64,000 nucleotides of DNA from Atopobium minutum (lineage in GTDB: Bacteria; Actinomycetota; Coriobacteriia; Coriobacteriales; Atopobiaceae). The stretch spans positions 372,001-436,000 of the forward strand of contig FNSH01000001.1 in the NCBI GenBank assembly GCA_900105895.1. The letters run 5' to 3'. The stretch's first letter is position 1; every line of letters starts with the position of its first letter. The notes below the pieces were generated by a model that was given only the letters and a program-made list of their open reading frames with translations, ran no database searches and was not told the origin of the DNA. Below, piece after piece: positions 1 through 7,604 of the stretch. The translations under genes were made by a program, and so were the position numbers.

Positions 1-1928
1 ATCATGTTATCAGTATCTACGATTGCCATGTTGGGCATGAGCTCGTAGTCCGTAATGGGCCATTTTACGCCCGTCTCTGCATCGGTAATGATGGCAAACG
101 GCGTTACCTCGGAACCGGTACCAGAGCTTGTGGGGATAGCTACAAAGAATGCCTTCTTGCCCATCTTGGGGAACTGGTATACACGCTTGCGGATGTCCAT
201 AAAGTCCATGGACATATCCTCAAACTTCTCCTCGGGGTTTTCGTACATGGACCACATGATCTTGCCAGCGTCCATAGCAGAGCCGCCACCAATGGCGATA
301 ATGCAGTCGGGCTCAAAGGCCTTAAGCAGCTCAAGACCCTTGAGAGCATCTTGCAGCTTGGGGTCAGGAGAAATGGACCAGAAGCTGGAGTGTACAATGC
401 CCATGGCATCCAAAGACTCCTCTACCTTCTTGGTAAAGCCACTGGTGTAGAGGAACTGATCGGTAACAATGAAGCAGCGCTTCTTGTTGTAGACGTCCTT
501 AAGCTCCTGCAGTGCAACGGGCATGCAGCCCTTCTTGAAGTAGACCTTCTCGGGAGTACGAAGCCACAGCATGTTCTCACGCCTCTCTGCAACGGACTTG
601 ATGTTGAGCAAGTGCTGAGGGCCAACATTGCCAGAAACGGAGTTACCGCCCCAGGAGCCGCAGCCCAGCGTAAGTGAAGGAGGCATCATAAAGTTGTAGA
701 GGTCACCAATACCGCCCTGAGACGATGGCGTATTGATAAGAATACGGCAGGTCTTCATGGCATTGCGGTGCTTCTCGAGCTTCTCGGCCTCATTGACGTT
801 TACGTACAGCGAAGAGGTGTGACCATAGCCACCATCTGCTACCAGGCGCTCTGCCTTGGCAAGCGCATCATCAAAACTCTTAGCCTTATACATGCCTAAA
901 ACAGGAGAGAGCTTCTCATGGGCCATTTCCTCGGAAGGATCAACGGAAGTTACCTCACCGATCAAGATCTTGGTGGACTTGGGTACCTCTACCCCAGCAA
1001 TCTGAGCAATGGTATATGCGGACTGACCAACAATCTTAGCGTTTACGCCGCCGTTGATAATAACGGTCTTGCGGACCTTATCCAGCTCAGCACCCTTAAG
1101 GAAGTAGCAACCACGACGCTTAAACTCAGCCTTTGCCTCGTCGTAGACGTCCTCCACGATGGTAACGGACTGCTCGGAAGCACAGATCATACCGTTATCG
1201 AAGGTCTTAGAGTGAATGATGGAGTTTACAGCCAGTTTGATGTCTGCTGTGCTATCGATAATAGCGGGCGTGTTGCCAGGTCCTACACCCAAAGCAGGCT
1301 TGCCAGAAGAGTATGCCGCAGCAACCATACCAGGGCCACCTGTTGCCAAAATCATATCTGCCGAGCTCATAAGGGTGTTCGTAAGCTCAAGAGAAGGAAC
1401 ATCAATCCAGTCAATAATGCCCTTGGGTGCACCGGCCGTCTCTGCAGCCTCGCGCACAATCTTGGCAGCGGCAATGGTGCAGCCTTTAGCACGAGGATGA
1501 GGAGAAATCAAAATAGCATTACGTGTTTTAAGACAGATAAGCGCCTTAAAGATAGCGGTAGAGGTTGGGTTGGTAGTAGGAATAACCGCTGCCACAACAC
1601 CCAGAGGTTCCGCTACCTTCTTGTAACCAAAAGCAGGGTCATCCTCAATGACCCCACAGGTTTTCATGTTCTTGTATTTGTTATAGATGTACTCAGAAGC
1701 ATAGTGGTTCTTAATAACCTTATCTTCCACAATGCCCATGCCGGTTTCCTCTACCGCAAGCTTAGCAAGAGGAATACGAGCCTTGTTTGCCGCAAGAGAG
1801 GCCTCGTAAAAAATCTTATCTACTTGCTCTTGGGAAAACGTTGCAAACTCCGCTTGCGCTTTGCGCATTGATGCGAGTCGCTCGGTAAGCGCATCTACAC
1901 TATCAATGAGCGGCAGTGCTTTAGTCAT
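1..1928 (-). CDS. adhE: Bifunctional acetaldehyde-CoA/alcohol dehydrogenase AdhE (3' end cut by window)
   Basis: AdhE reduces acetyl-CoA to acetaldehyde and then ethanol, regenerating NAD+ during fermentation in the cytosol. The reading frame begins at ATG 1928 (MTKALPLIDSV) and is open to the window edge, giving about 643 of the usual roughly 870 residues. The aldehyde dehydrogenase half is complete, with the catalytic cysteine in GMICASEQ. The iron-dependent alcohol dehydrogenase half has begun (AIGGGSAMDAGK and the start of the metal-binding region) but its C-terminus lies outside. A ribosome site (GGAGGTAAAAC) sits just upstream of the ATG. It appears monocistronic, with its own upstream region of repeats (2055-2097). 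The identity is clear; only the missing end is uncertain. Confidence 0.95.
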   Translation of the reverse strand, partial: MTKALPLIDSVDALTERLASMRKAQAEFATFSQEQVDKIFYEASLAANKARIPLAKLAVEETGMGIVEDKVIKNHYASEYIYNKYKNMKTCGVIEDDPAFGYKKVAEPLGVVAAVIPTTNPTSTAIFKALICLKTRNAILISPHPRAKGCTIAAAKIVREAAETAGAPKGIIDWIDVPSLELTNTLMSSADMILATGGPGMVAAAYSSGKPALGVGPGNTPAIIDSTADIKLAVNSIIHSKTFDNGMICASEQSVTIVEDVYDEAKAEFKRRGCYFLKGAELDKVRKTVIINGGVNAKIVGQSAYTIAQIAGVEVPKSTKILIGEVTSVDPSEEMAHEKLSPVLGMYKAKSFDDALAKAERLVADGGYGHTSSLYVNVNEAEKLEKHRNAMKTCRILINTPSSQGGIGDLYNFMMPPSLTLGCGSWGGNSVSGNVGPQHLLNIKSVAERRENMLWLRTPEKVYFKKGCMPVALQELKDVYNKKRCFIVTDQFLYTSGFTKKVEESLDAMGIVHSSFWSISPDPKLQDALKGLELLKAFEPDCIIAIGGGSAMDAGKIMWSMYENPEEKFEDMSMDFMDIRKRVYQFPKMGKKAFFVAIPTSSGTGSEVTPFAIITDAETGVKWPITDYELMPNMAIVDTDNM

Positions 1929-2054
1929 GTTTTACCTCCAGGGTATCCAGTGACTTACTTGAGCTTATTGCTGTCCTCTTAATGATACAAAATCCGCTTA
2001 CCGAAAAGTTGGACTTTTAGCCATTTTTATAAGAAATTAAGCCATCTACCTGCA

Positions 2055-2097
2055 GGTTGACTAGTGTATTATGGTCAATTTATTTGAGGTTGACCAT
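2055..2097. promoter_or_regulatory. Repeat/operator cluster upstream of adhE
   Basis: The region between the upstream gene and adhE carries GGTTGAC at 2055-2061 and GGTTGACC at 2088-2095, 33 bp apart, with an inverted copy between them. ATGGTCAA (2071-2078) and TTGACCAT (2090-2097) form a perfect 8-bp inverted repeat with an 11-base spacer. It lies about 130 bp upstream of the adhE start and overlaps a possible minus-strand promoter (TGGTCA, 17 bases, CATAAT). The motif does not match the Rex redox-operator consensus. Binding of a regulator is inferred. Confidence 0.4.
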
Positions 2098-2126
2098 GAA
2101 AGGAAGGTCATTATCGTCATACGTAT

Positions 2127-2819
2127 TTAATTGATTGTAAGCATATGCTCAAACTCAAGTACCTGAGAAGCCCAGTCCTCCAACTGCGCATAGAATGAAT
2201 GCCAGTCTTCACAACCCTTGAGCTGCCAATCAATACGCGCACCAAAACCTGCTTCAAAGATCTGTGATGCAAGTTTATACGATGGATCTGTTGTGAGTCC
2301 AGGCCAGCGTACTTCAGCAATTTTGGGATGACAGCGCAGGTACGAGGCAACAATATGAGCTACGTCACTGAGCTTACGCCACTGCTCGCAAGCAGTATTC
2401 TGATAGACGCTCAGCTCATCTGAGGACAGCCGAGAACAGCCGACAGCTTCAAGCTGGGGACAAAGCTCCAAGCCCTCCCCCGCCAACAATACGAGGGCCT
2501 GCGCGGTGTTTTGCGTTACTGCATCTGGTGTTGCCACATCCTTCATTGCCGTATCTTGCGTTGCTGCATCTGGCATTGCCACCACAACTACATCGGCACC
2601 CAAACGCAAGGCAGGTACCCCGGTAAGAGCACCAAAACCTAGATCCCGCAGATCATAGCAGGCAAGCTCTTCTCGCTCGTGAACCGCGGCAATGGTGGAA
2701 CGCACGTCTACACAACAAAGAGGCAAGCCCTCCACAACCGTGCAGGCGCACAGCCGGGGGGCTTGCAAGAACTGTGTTACAGCTAATGGAGCTGCTTTAT
2801 AAGCGCGAAAGTGATTCAT
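2127..2819 (-). CDS. Degenerate Cys/Met-metabolism PLP-fold protein lacking the PLP lysine
   Basis: A 230-residue protein whose C-terminal half matches the end of cystathionine gamma-synthase-type PLP enzymes: a helix, then HPKIAEVRWPGL, and GFGARIDWQLKG where the family has HPKV..V.YPGL and GFG.M.SF.LKG. Its middle has LGADVVVVAMPD where active enzymes have LGADIVVHSATK, so the lysine that binds PLP is replaced. That spot is followed by a repeat-built Ala/Thr/Asp/Gln stretch. At 230 residues it is far below the family's roughly 390. The ATG overlaps the thrS stop (TAATG), so translation is probably coupled to thrS. A catalytic role is unlikely; a structural or regulatory role is conjecture. 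Confidence 0.6.
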   Translation of the reverse strand: MNHFRAYKAAPLAVTQFLQAPRLCACTVVEGLPLCCVDVRSTIAAVHEREELACYDLRDLGFGALTGVPALRLGADVVVVAMPDAATQDTAMKDVATPDAVTQNTAQALVLLAGEGLELCPQLEAVGCSRLSSDELSVYQNTACEQWRKLSDVAHIVASYLRCHPKIAEVRWPGLTTDPSYKLASQIFEAGFGARIDWQLKGCEDWHSFYAQLEDWASQVLEFEHMLTIN

Positions 2820-4582
2820 TAACGACGCTCAGAAATCTCTTCCTTAAGAGCAGCAATAAACTCATCAAGTGATGTCTGATGGGTCTCATTGGAACGATCG
2901 CGGACAGAGATATTGCCAGCCTCGACTTCCTTCTCACCCAAAATGAGCATATACGGAACACGGTCAAGAGAGCGGGCCTCACGGATCTTGTAGCCAATCT
3001 TCTCATCGCGATTGTCCACCTTAACACGCACGCCAGCAGCGCGAAGCTTGGAAGCAACCTCATTGGCGTAGCTGCGGGTCTTCTCGGAAACGGGAAGCAC
3101 CTTAACCTGCAGAGGAGACAGCCAGGTTGGGAATTTGCCTGCATACTGCTCAATAAGCATGCCAATAAAGCGCTCAAAGGAGCCAAAACCGGCACGGTGG
3201 ATCATGATGGGACGCTGCTTGGAGCCATCAGATGCGGTGTACTCCAGCTCAAAGCGCTCGGGCAGCTGGAAGTCCAGCTGAATGGTGCCGCACTGCCAGG
3301 TACGACCAAGACAATCCTGCAGATGGAAGTCGATCTTGGGACCATAAAAAGCGCCGTCACCCTCATTTACCGTATATTCAACACCCATGGAATCCAAGGC
3401 ATCACGCAAACCCTGCTCTGCGCGCTCCCAGTCCTCATCAGAACCCATAGAGTCCTCGGGACGGGTGGACAGCTCAATGCGATACGGGAAACCAAATTGA
3501 GTATAGTAGGCGGTAATCAGGTGAGCCGTATCCGTTACCTGCTCGGTAATCTGATCCGGCATAATAAACAGGTGGGCATCATCCTGCGTAAACTCGCGCA
3601 CGCGGAACAGACCGTGCAGCGCACCCTTGAGCTCATGGCGGTGATCTAAACCTGCCTCTGCAAGCTTAAGGGGCAGATCACGATAGCTACGTGGACGATT
3701 TTTGTACACCAAACACGCACCGGGGCAGTTCATGGGCTTGATGGCAAAGTCCTCGTCATCAATGGTGGTGGTGTACATGTTGTCCTTGTAGTGATCCCAG
3801 TGACCAGAGGTCTCCCACAGCGTACGGGACAAGATAATGGGCGTCTGAACCTGCTCGTAGCCATAGGCGTCTTGCATCTCTTGCCAGTACTGCATAAGAG
3901 CATTGCGCACGCGCATACCATTGGGAAGCCAGAAGGGAAAACCAGGACCAGACTCGGACATCATAAACAGGTCCATCTCGCGACCAATCTTGCGGTGGTC
4001 ACGCTTCTCTGCCTCGGCGAGAAGTTCCTCATACTGGGCAAGCTCTTCTTTGGTGCGGAACGCTACACCATTGATGCGCGTAAGCATCTTGTTGTCCTTA
4101 TCGCCCTTCCAGTATGCACCAGACACACCCGTAAGCTTAAACGCCTTGAGAGCCTTGGTATACATAATGTGAGGGCCAACGCACATGTCTATGTACTCAC
4201 CCTGCTTGTAAAAGGTAATACGAGCGTCCTGGGGCAGATCATCTATGTGCTCTACCTTGTACGTCTCGCCACGCTCCTGCATGTGAGCAATGGCCTCTTG
4301 GCGGGGCAGCTCGTAGGTTTCAAACTTGAGGTTTTCCTTGCAGATCTTGCGCATCTGATCTTCAATAGCAGGAAAATCATCCTCAGAAATCTTTACGCCC
4401 TCCGGCAGATCAATATCGTAATAAAAGCCATTATCCGTAGCAGGACCATAGCCAAACTTTGCCTCAGGATACAAACGCTTTATTGCCATAGCCAAAATAT
4501 GAGAAGCAGAGTGACGCAAAACTTGCAGCTCTTCATCCTCGCTAATCTCTGCTACGTGACCGTCGTTAAACAATGCCTTCAT
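2819..4582 (-). CDS. thrS: Threonyl-tRNA synthetase
   Basis: ThrS charges tRNA-Thr with threonine and edits mischarged seryl-tRNA. The 587-residue protein starts directly in the short linker before the editing domain. The editing motif HSASH (His24, His28) and its partner CVGPH are present. The class II core has the zinc-binding MNCPGA region and the motif 3 region IHRAGFGSFERFIGMLIE, and a C-terminal anticodon-binding domain follows (VKVLPVSEKT to the end). It lacks the roughly 60-residue N-terminal TGS domain of the E. coli enzyme (642 residues). The ATG at 4582 follows AGAAGGACATATTC. It is preceded by a structured leader with a terminator-like hairpin and is coupled to the next gene by a one-base overlap. 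Confidence 0.96.
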   Translation of the reverse strand: MKALFNDGHVAEISEDEELQVLRHSASHILAMAIKRLYPEAKFGYGPATDNGFYYDIDLPEGVKISEDDFPAIEDQMRKICKENLKFETYELPRQEAIAHMQERGETYKVEHIDDLPQDARITFYKQGEYIDMCVGPHIMYTKALKAFKLTGVSGAYWKGDKDNKMLTRINGVAFRTKEELAQYEELLAEAEKRDHRKIGREMDLFMMSESGPGFPFWLPNGMRVRNALMQYWQEMQDAYGYEQVQTPIILSRTLWETSGHWDHYKDNMYTTTIDDEDFAIKPMNCPGACLVYKNRPRSYRDLPLKLAEAGLDHRHELKGALHGLFRVREFTQDDAHLFIMPDQITEQVTDTAHLITAYYTQFGFPYRIELSTRPEDSMGSDEDWERAEQGLRDALDSMGVEYTVNEGDGAFYGPKIDFHLQDCLGRTWQCGTIQLDFQLPERFELEYTASDGSKQRPIMIHRAGFGSFERFIGMLIEQYAGKFPTWLSPLQVKVLPVSEKTRSYANEVASKLRAAGVRVKVDNRDEKIGYKIREARSLDRVPYMLILGEKEVEAGNISVRDRSNETHQTSLDEFIAALKEEISERR

Positions 4583-4630
4583 GAATATGTCCTTCTTATC
4601 TCAATGATTTTCTCAAACTCGCATCAACGC

Positions 4631-4718
4631 AAAACAAAACGCTCCACGCAAACGCGTAAGAGCAAAATAGGGCGCCTGTCCAGAGCACATACGGCCTTGT
4701 AGGAGACAGACGCCTACA
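4631..4718 (-). promoter_or_regulatory. Structured thrS leader with terminator-like attenuator
   Basis: On the minus strand, about 50 bases before thrS, there is a hairpin (4641-4663, arms GCTCTTACGC and GCGTGGAGC) followed by TTTTGTTTT (4632-4640), the form of an intrinsic terminator. Just upstream lies a second hairpin of about 12 bp (arms 4705-4716 and 4668-4680, one G-U pair and one bulge). A candidate promoter (TTGTAA, 17 bases, ATATAT) lies near 4829-4860. A terminator between promoter and start suggests attenuation. A T-box is possible in principle for a synthetase gene, but the canonical T-box sequence is not next to the terminator. Confidence 0.45.
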
Positions 4719-4875
4719 TAGTCTGAGTTTGAGTAATGGTTGCAGACAAAAGCCTGGACCTGTGCATAACGAGAAAACCTTCCTGTTGCGTATATACAGG
4801 TTTTACCACATATAGGGTCCCACCGAGCCTCATATATGCAAGTTTAATCACTGTTTACAAAGCATACCTATATTT

Positions 4876-4896
4876 GTTATCGATAAAACCGATAAC
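4876..4896. promoter_or_regulatory. Palindrome GTTATCG-N7-CGATAAC between thrS and metN
   Basis: A perfect 7-bp inverted repeat with a 7-base AT-rich spacer lies in the divergent gap between thrS and metNIQ, at the upstream edge of both predicted promoter regions. This is a typical size for a dimeric repressor site. Which of the two operons it might control cannot be told from the sequence. Confidence 0.4.
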
Positions 4897-5019
4897 TCGT
4901 TGGCATATATTACTAGCACACTAACGCTTGTTTATGCTGATGTATCTCTTTATAGTAGAGCGCATGAAAAATTTTACGACATATTCCCCGCAGATATTTG
5001 CTCCGATGCAGATGCTCAA

Positions 5020-5097
5020 GCCCGAGCACCTTATCGTTTTGAGCGAAAGCTTGGTGCTTGGGCGTTATTGTTAGCTTGCTCCACGCGGTAGTGGAGC
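5020..5097 (+). promoter_or_regulatory. Two-hairpin 5' leader of metNIQ
   Basis: Before metN there are two consecutive hairpins. The first has 11-bp arms GCCCGAGCACC (5020-5030) and GGTGCTTGGGC (5053-5063) with one G-U pair. The second has perfect 7-bp arms GCTCCAC (5078-5084) and GTGGAGC (5091-5097), followed by a T-rich stretch. The arrangement suggests an RNA leader controlling the methionine transporter. The SAM-I core is not recognisable, so the ligand, if any, is unknown. The rest of the 4719-5148 gap holds the palindrome at 4876-4896 and no convincing gene. Confidence 0.4.
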
Positions 5098-5148
5098 GGC
5101 TTGGTTTGTTGTCGTACACGCTTGCTACCCTTGAAAGCAATCCGATAC

Positions 5149-5895
5149 ATGATTCATATTTCTCATTTAACTAAAACCTTTGAAAGCGCATCCGATGTGC
5201 ATGCCCTTAAAGATGTCTCGCTCGACATTAGCGACGGAGATATTTTTGGCATCATTGGTATTAGTGGTGCTGGTAAATCAACGCTCGTGCGTTGCCTTAA
5301 TATGCTCGAACGTCCTACTTCTGGATCCATTGAGGTAGACGGCATTGAGGTGTGCAAGCTCAAGGGACGCGAGCTGCATGAATACCGCCGTCGGGTTGCC
5401 ATGATTTTTCAAGCTTTTGGCTTGCTGGCTCAAAAAACGGTATTGGACAACGTCTGTTTTCCCTTTTTAGCAAGCAAGGGCACGGTAAGCGCACAGGACA
5501 AACAAACCGCACAGGACCTGTTAGCACGGGTTGGTCTCGCTTCCAAAGCAAACGCCTACCCCGCACAGCTGTCTGGTGGTCAACAGCAGCGCGTAGCCAT
5601 TGCACGAGCCTTGGCATGCAATCCGGAGTACATCTTGTGTGACGAGGCAACCAGCGCACTGGACCCCGCTTCCACCGCTTCTGTCTTGGATCTGCTCAAG
5701 ACCATCAATAAAGAAACGGGAGTAACCATCATTATTATTACGCACTCCATGGACGTGGTTCGTAGCACCTGTAACAACGTCGCAGTGCTTTGCCATGGTG
5801 AAATTGTCGAGAAGGGCAACGTAGAGCAGGTATTTGCTCATCCATCACACAAGATTACAAAGCAGCTTTTAGGCGTGGAGGACTGGCATGAGTAA
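5149..5895 (+). CDS. metN: Methionine ABC transporter ATP-binding protein (short form)
   Basis: ATPase of the MetNIQ importer for methionine, at the inner face of the membrane. The 248-residue protein has Walker A GISGAGKST (37-45), a Q-loop (MIFQAFGLL), the signature LSGGQQQRVAIARAL, Walker B ILCDEATSALD and the H-loop ITHSMD. Classical MetN is about 340 residues with a C-terminal NIL domain that senses methionine; this one stops right after the nucleotide-binding domain, so that inhibition should be missing. The ATG at 5149 is preferred over an upstream in-frame start because homology begins there. It overlaps metI by 8 bases. The substrate is inferred from the neighbouring MetI and MetQ. 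Confidence 0.88.
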   Translation: MIHISHLTKTFESASDVHALKDVSLDISDGDIFGIIGISGAGKSTLVRCLNMLERPTSGSIEVDGIEVCKLKGRELHEYRRRVAMIFQAFGLLAQKTVLDNVCFPFLASKGTVSAQDKQTAQDLLARVGLASKANAYPAQLSGGQQQRVAIARALACNPEYILCDEATSALDPASTASVLDLLKTINKETGVTIIIITHSMDVVRSTCNNVAVLCHGEIVEKGNVEQVFAHPSHKITKQLLGVEDWHE

Positions 5896-6562
5896 CATCA
5901 CTTCTTTTTTTGATGCCTACGCAGAACTTATCGGCAACGGCATTGTAGATACCTGCCTCATGCTGTTTATTTCTACTGCTATTGCCTATGTCTTTGGCTT
6001 GGTGCTTGGTGTTGTACTGCACATCACTCAGCCTGGTGGCCTTAAGCCTCATCGCGTACTTAATGCTGTGCTTGGGTGGATTATAAATATGAGCCGCTCG
6101 ATACCTTTTATTATTTTGCTGGTAGCCGTTATGCCTGCGACGCGCGCATTGGTTGGCACCGCCACAGGAGTTGTGGGAGTTATTCCTCCCCTGGTACTTT
6201 CTACCACACCCTTTGTAGCTCGTATGATTGAGCAAAGCCTGGCAGAAGTGGACCAATCCGCCATTGAGGCAGCTCTTGCTTGTGGTGCTTCGGTTCCTCG
6301 CATTGTCATAAGCGCGCTTTTGCCCGAAGCCTTACCCTCTATTGTACGTGGTGTCTCCATCACCTTGATTGCAGTGCTGGGCTACACCACCATTGCAGGT
6401 GCGGTAGGAGCAGGCGGTCTTGGAGACATTGCTATTAGGTACGGCTACTACCGCTACGAAGACAACATTATGTTTGTAACCATCGTTTTTATGGTGGTAC
6501 TTGTTCAAGTCATTCAGTCTACCTGTGATTTTATCGCTAATAAAATCGACCATCGTAAATAG
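5888..6562 (+). CDS. metI: Methionine ABC transporter permease
   Basis: Membrane-spanning subunit of the MetNIQ importer. The 224-residue protein has about five hydrophobic segments and the coupling-loop pattern of MetI (EAALACGASVPRIV, then LLPEALPSIVRG), which docks on MetN. The ATG lies inside the end of metN (8-base overlap) and is preceded by GTGGAGG, so the two are co-translated. The length is normal for the family (about 217). Confidence 0.93.
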   Translation: MSNITSFFDAYAELIGNGIVDTCLMLFISTAIAYVFGLVLGVVLHITQPGGLKPHRVLNAVLGWIINMSRSIPFIILLVAVMPATRALVGTATGVVGVIPPLVLSTTPFVARMIEQSLAEVDQSAIEAALACGASVPRIVISALLPEALPSIVRGVSITLIAVLGYTTIAGAVGAGGLGDIAIRYGYYRYEDNIMFVTIVFMVVLVQVIQSTCDFIANKIDHRK

Positions 6563-6642
6563 TTTTTGTTCAGTTTGTCCCAGTTTGTCCCATCACATTA
6601 TTTCATGTACCAATGTTTACCAACTCACCTAAGGAGTATCCC

Positions 6643-7476
6643 ATGATTTCTCGTCGTAACTTTATTGCCTCTGCCGCTGCACTTATTGCTACTGGTGCCC
6701 TCAGCGCTTGTTCTGGTGGTACTGCAGGCGGTGGTTCCAGCAGCAAAAAGACACTTACTGTTGCCGCCAGCCCTTCTCCTCATGCAGAGATTCTGAACAA
6801 GTTTGCCAAGGACAAGCTCGCACAAAAAGACATTGAGCTTACGGTTAAGGAATACACGGACTACATCATTCCAAACCAGGTGACCACCTCTGGTGAGGTA
6901 GATGCTAACTACTTCCAACACATCAATTATCTGAACAACTACAACAAGCAAAATGGCACTGATTTAGTGGGCGTAGCTGCCATCCACTATGAGCCCATGG
7001 GCATCTATGCAGGCAAGTCTAAGGATCTCAAGGACATTGCTTCTGGCGCTCAGATTGCTGTTCCCAATGACCCCACCAATGAGGGACGCGCCTTTTTACT
7101 GTTGGCTCAAGAGGGGCTTATCACGCTTAAGGACCCCGACAACCTAGAGGCAACTCCTGGCGATGTGGCAGACAACCCTCACAGCATTAAGTTTGTAGAA
7201 GTAGAGGCAGCAGCGGTTTCACGTCAGCTGCAGGATGTTGATTTTGCAGTTATCAACGGTAACTACGCTATCGAGGCAGGGTTCCATGTTGCCGATGCTT
7301 TGGCGGTAGAGCAGTCTGATGGTAAGGCTGTTGAGCAGTACGCCAACTACATTGTTACAACACCCGCAGAAAAAGACGATGAGCGCATCAAAGCTCTGGT
7401 AGAGGTCTTGACCTCGGATGACTTTAAGGCTTATCTCAGCAAGACATACGACAAGGACGTTTTGCCTGCATTTTAG
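6643..7476 (+). CDS. metQ: Methionine-binding lipoprotein MetQ with twin-arginine-like signal
   Basis: Substrate-binding protein of MetNIQ, of the NlpA/MetQ family, 277 residues. The N-terminus MISRRNFIASAAALIATG followed by ALSAC is a signal peptide with a lipobox (cleavage before Cys), so the protein is anchored to the outer face of the membrane. The SRRNFI stretch also fits a twin-arginine motif, suggesting export after folding. Family hallmarks follow: SPHAEIL near the start, TDYIIPNQVTTSGEVDANYFQH, and the late VINGNYAIEAG. The ATG at 6643 has AAGGAG 6 bases upstream, better than the upstream in-frame ATG at 6613. A strong terminator follows. Confidence 0.92.
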   Translation: MISRRNFIASAAALIATGALSACSGGTAGGGSSSKKTLTVAASPSPHAEILNKFAKDKLAQKDIELTVKEYTDYIIPNQVTTSGEVDANYFQHINYLNNYNKQNGTDLVGVAAIHYEPMGIYAGKSKDLKDIASGAQIAVPNDPTNEGRAFLLLAQEGLITLKDPDNLEATPGDVADNPHSIKFVEVEAAAVSRQLQDVDFAVINGNYAIEAGFHVADALAVEQSDGKAVEQYANYIVTTPAEKDDERIKALVEVLTSDDFKAYLSKTYDKDVLPAF

Positions 7477-7526
7477 TCGTTTGAGCTTAGGACTGCTTAA
7501 GAGTCCTGCCGATAAAGGCCTGCATA

Positions 7527-7566
7527 AAAACTGGTGTCATCCTACGATGGCACCAGTTTTGTTTTA
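7527..7566 (+). terminator. Intrinsic terminator after metQ
   Basis: A stem of about 14 bp (7527-7540 with 7547-7560, one G-U pair, arms ACTGGTGTCAT and ATGGCACCAGT), a 6-base loop, then TTTTGTTTT. It closes the metNIQ operon and faces the convergent dxs gene. Confidence 0.88.
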
Positions 7567-7604
7567 TCGTTTTTAGCGCTGCAGTTTTTAACGCTGTAAG
7601 CAGC

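Noticed and set aside
4816..4824. GGTGGGACC on the minus strand before thrS, similar to the T-box core GGTGGNACC
   Set aside because: It lies near the probable transcription start, over 150 bases before the terminator, and no stem I or specifier loop is evident. In a T-box it would directly precede the terminator.
4736..5091. Short plus-strand reading frames (62 and 63 codons) between thrS and metN
   Set aside because: No ribosome sites, no recognisable domains, and they overlap the hairpin leader and promoter signals.
5001..5148. SAM-I (S-box) riboswitch before metN
   Set aside because: The conserved core sequences are absent; only two simple hairpins are seen.
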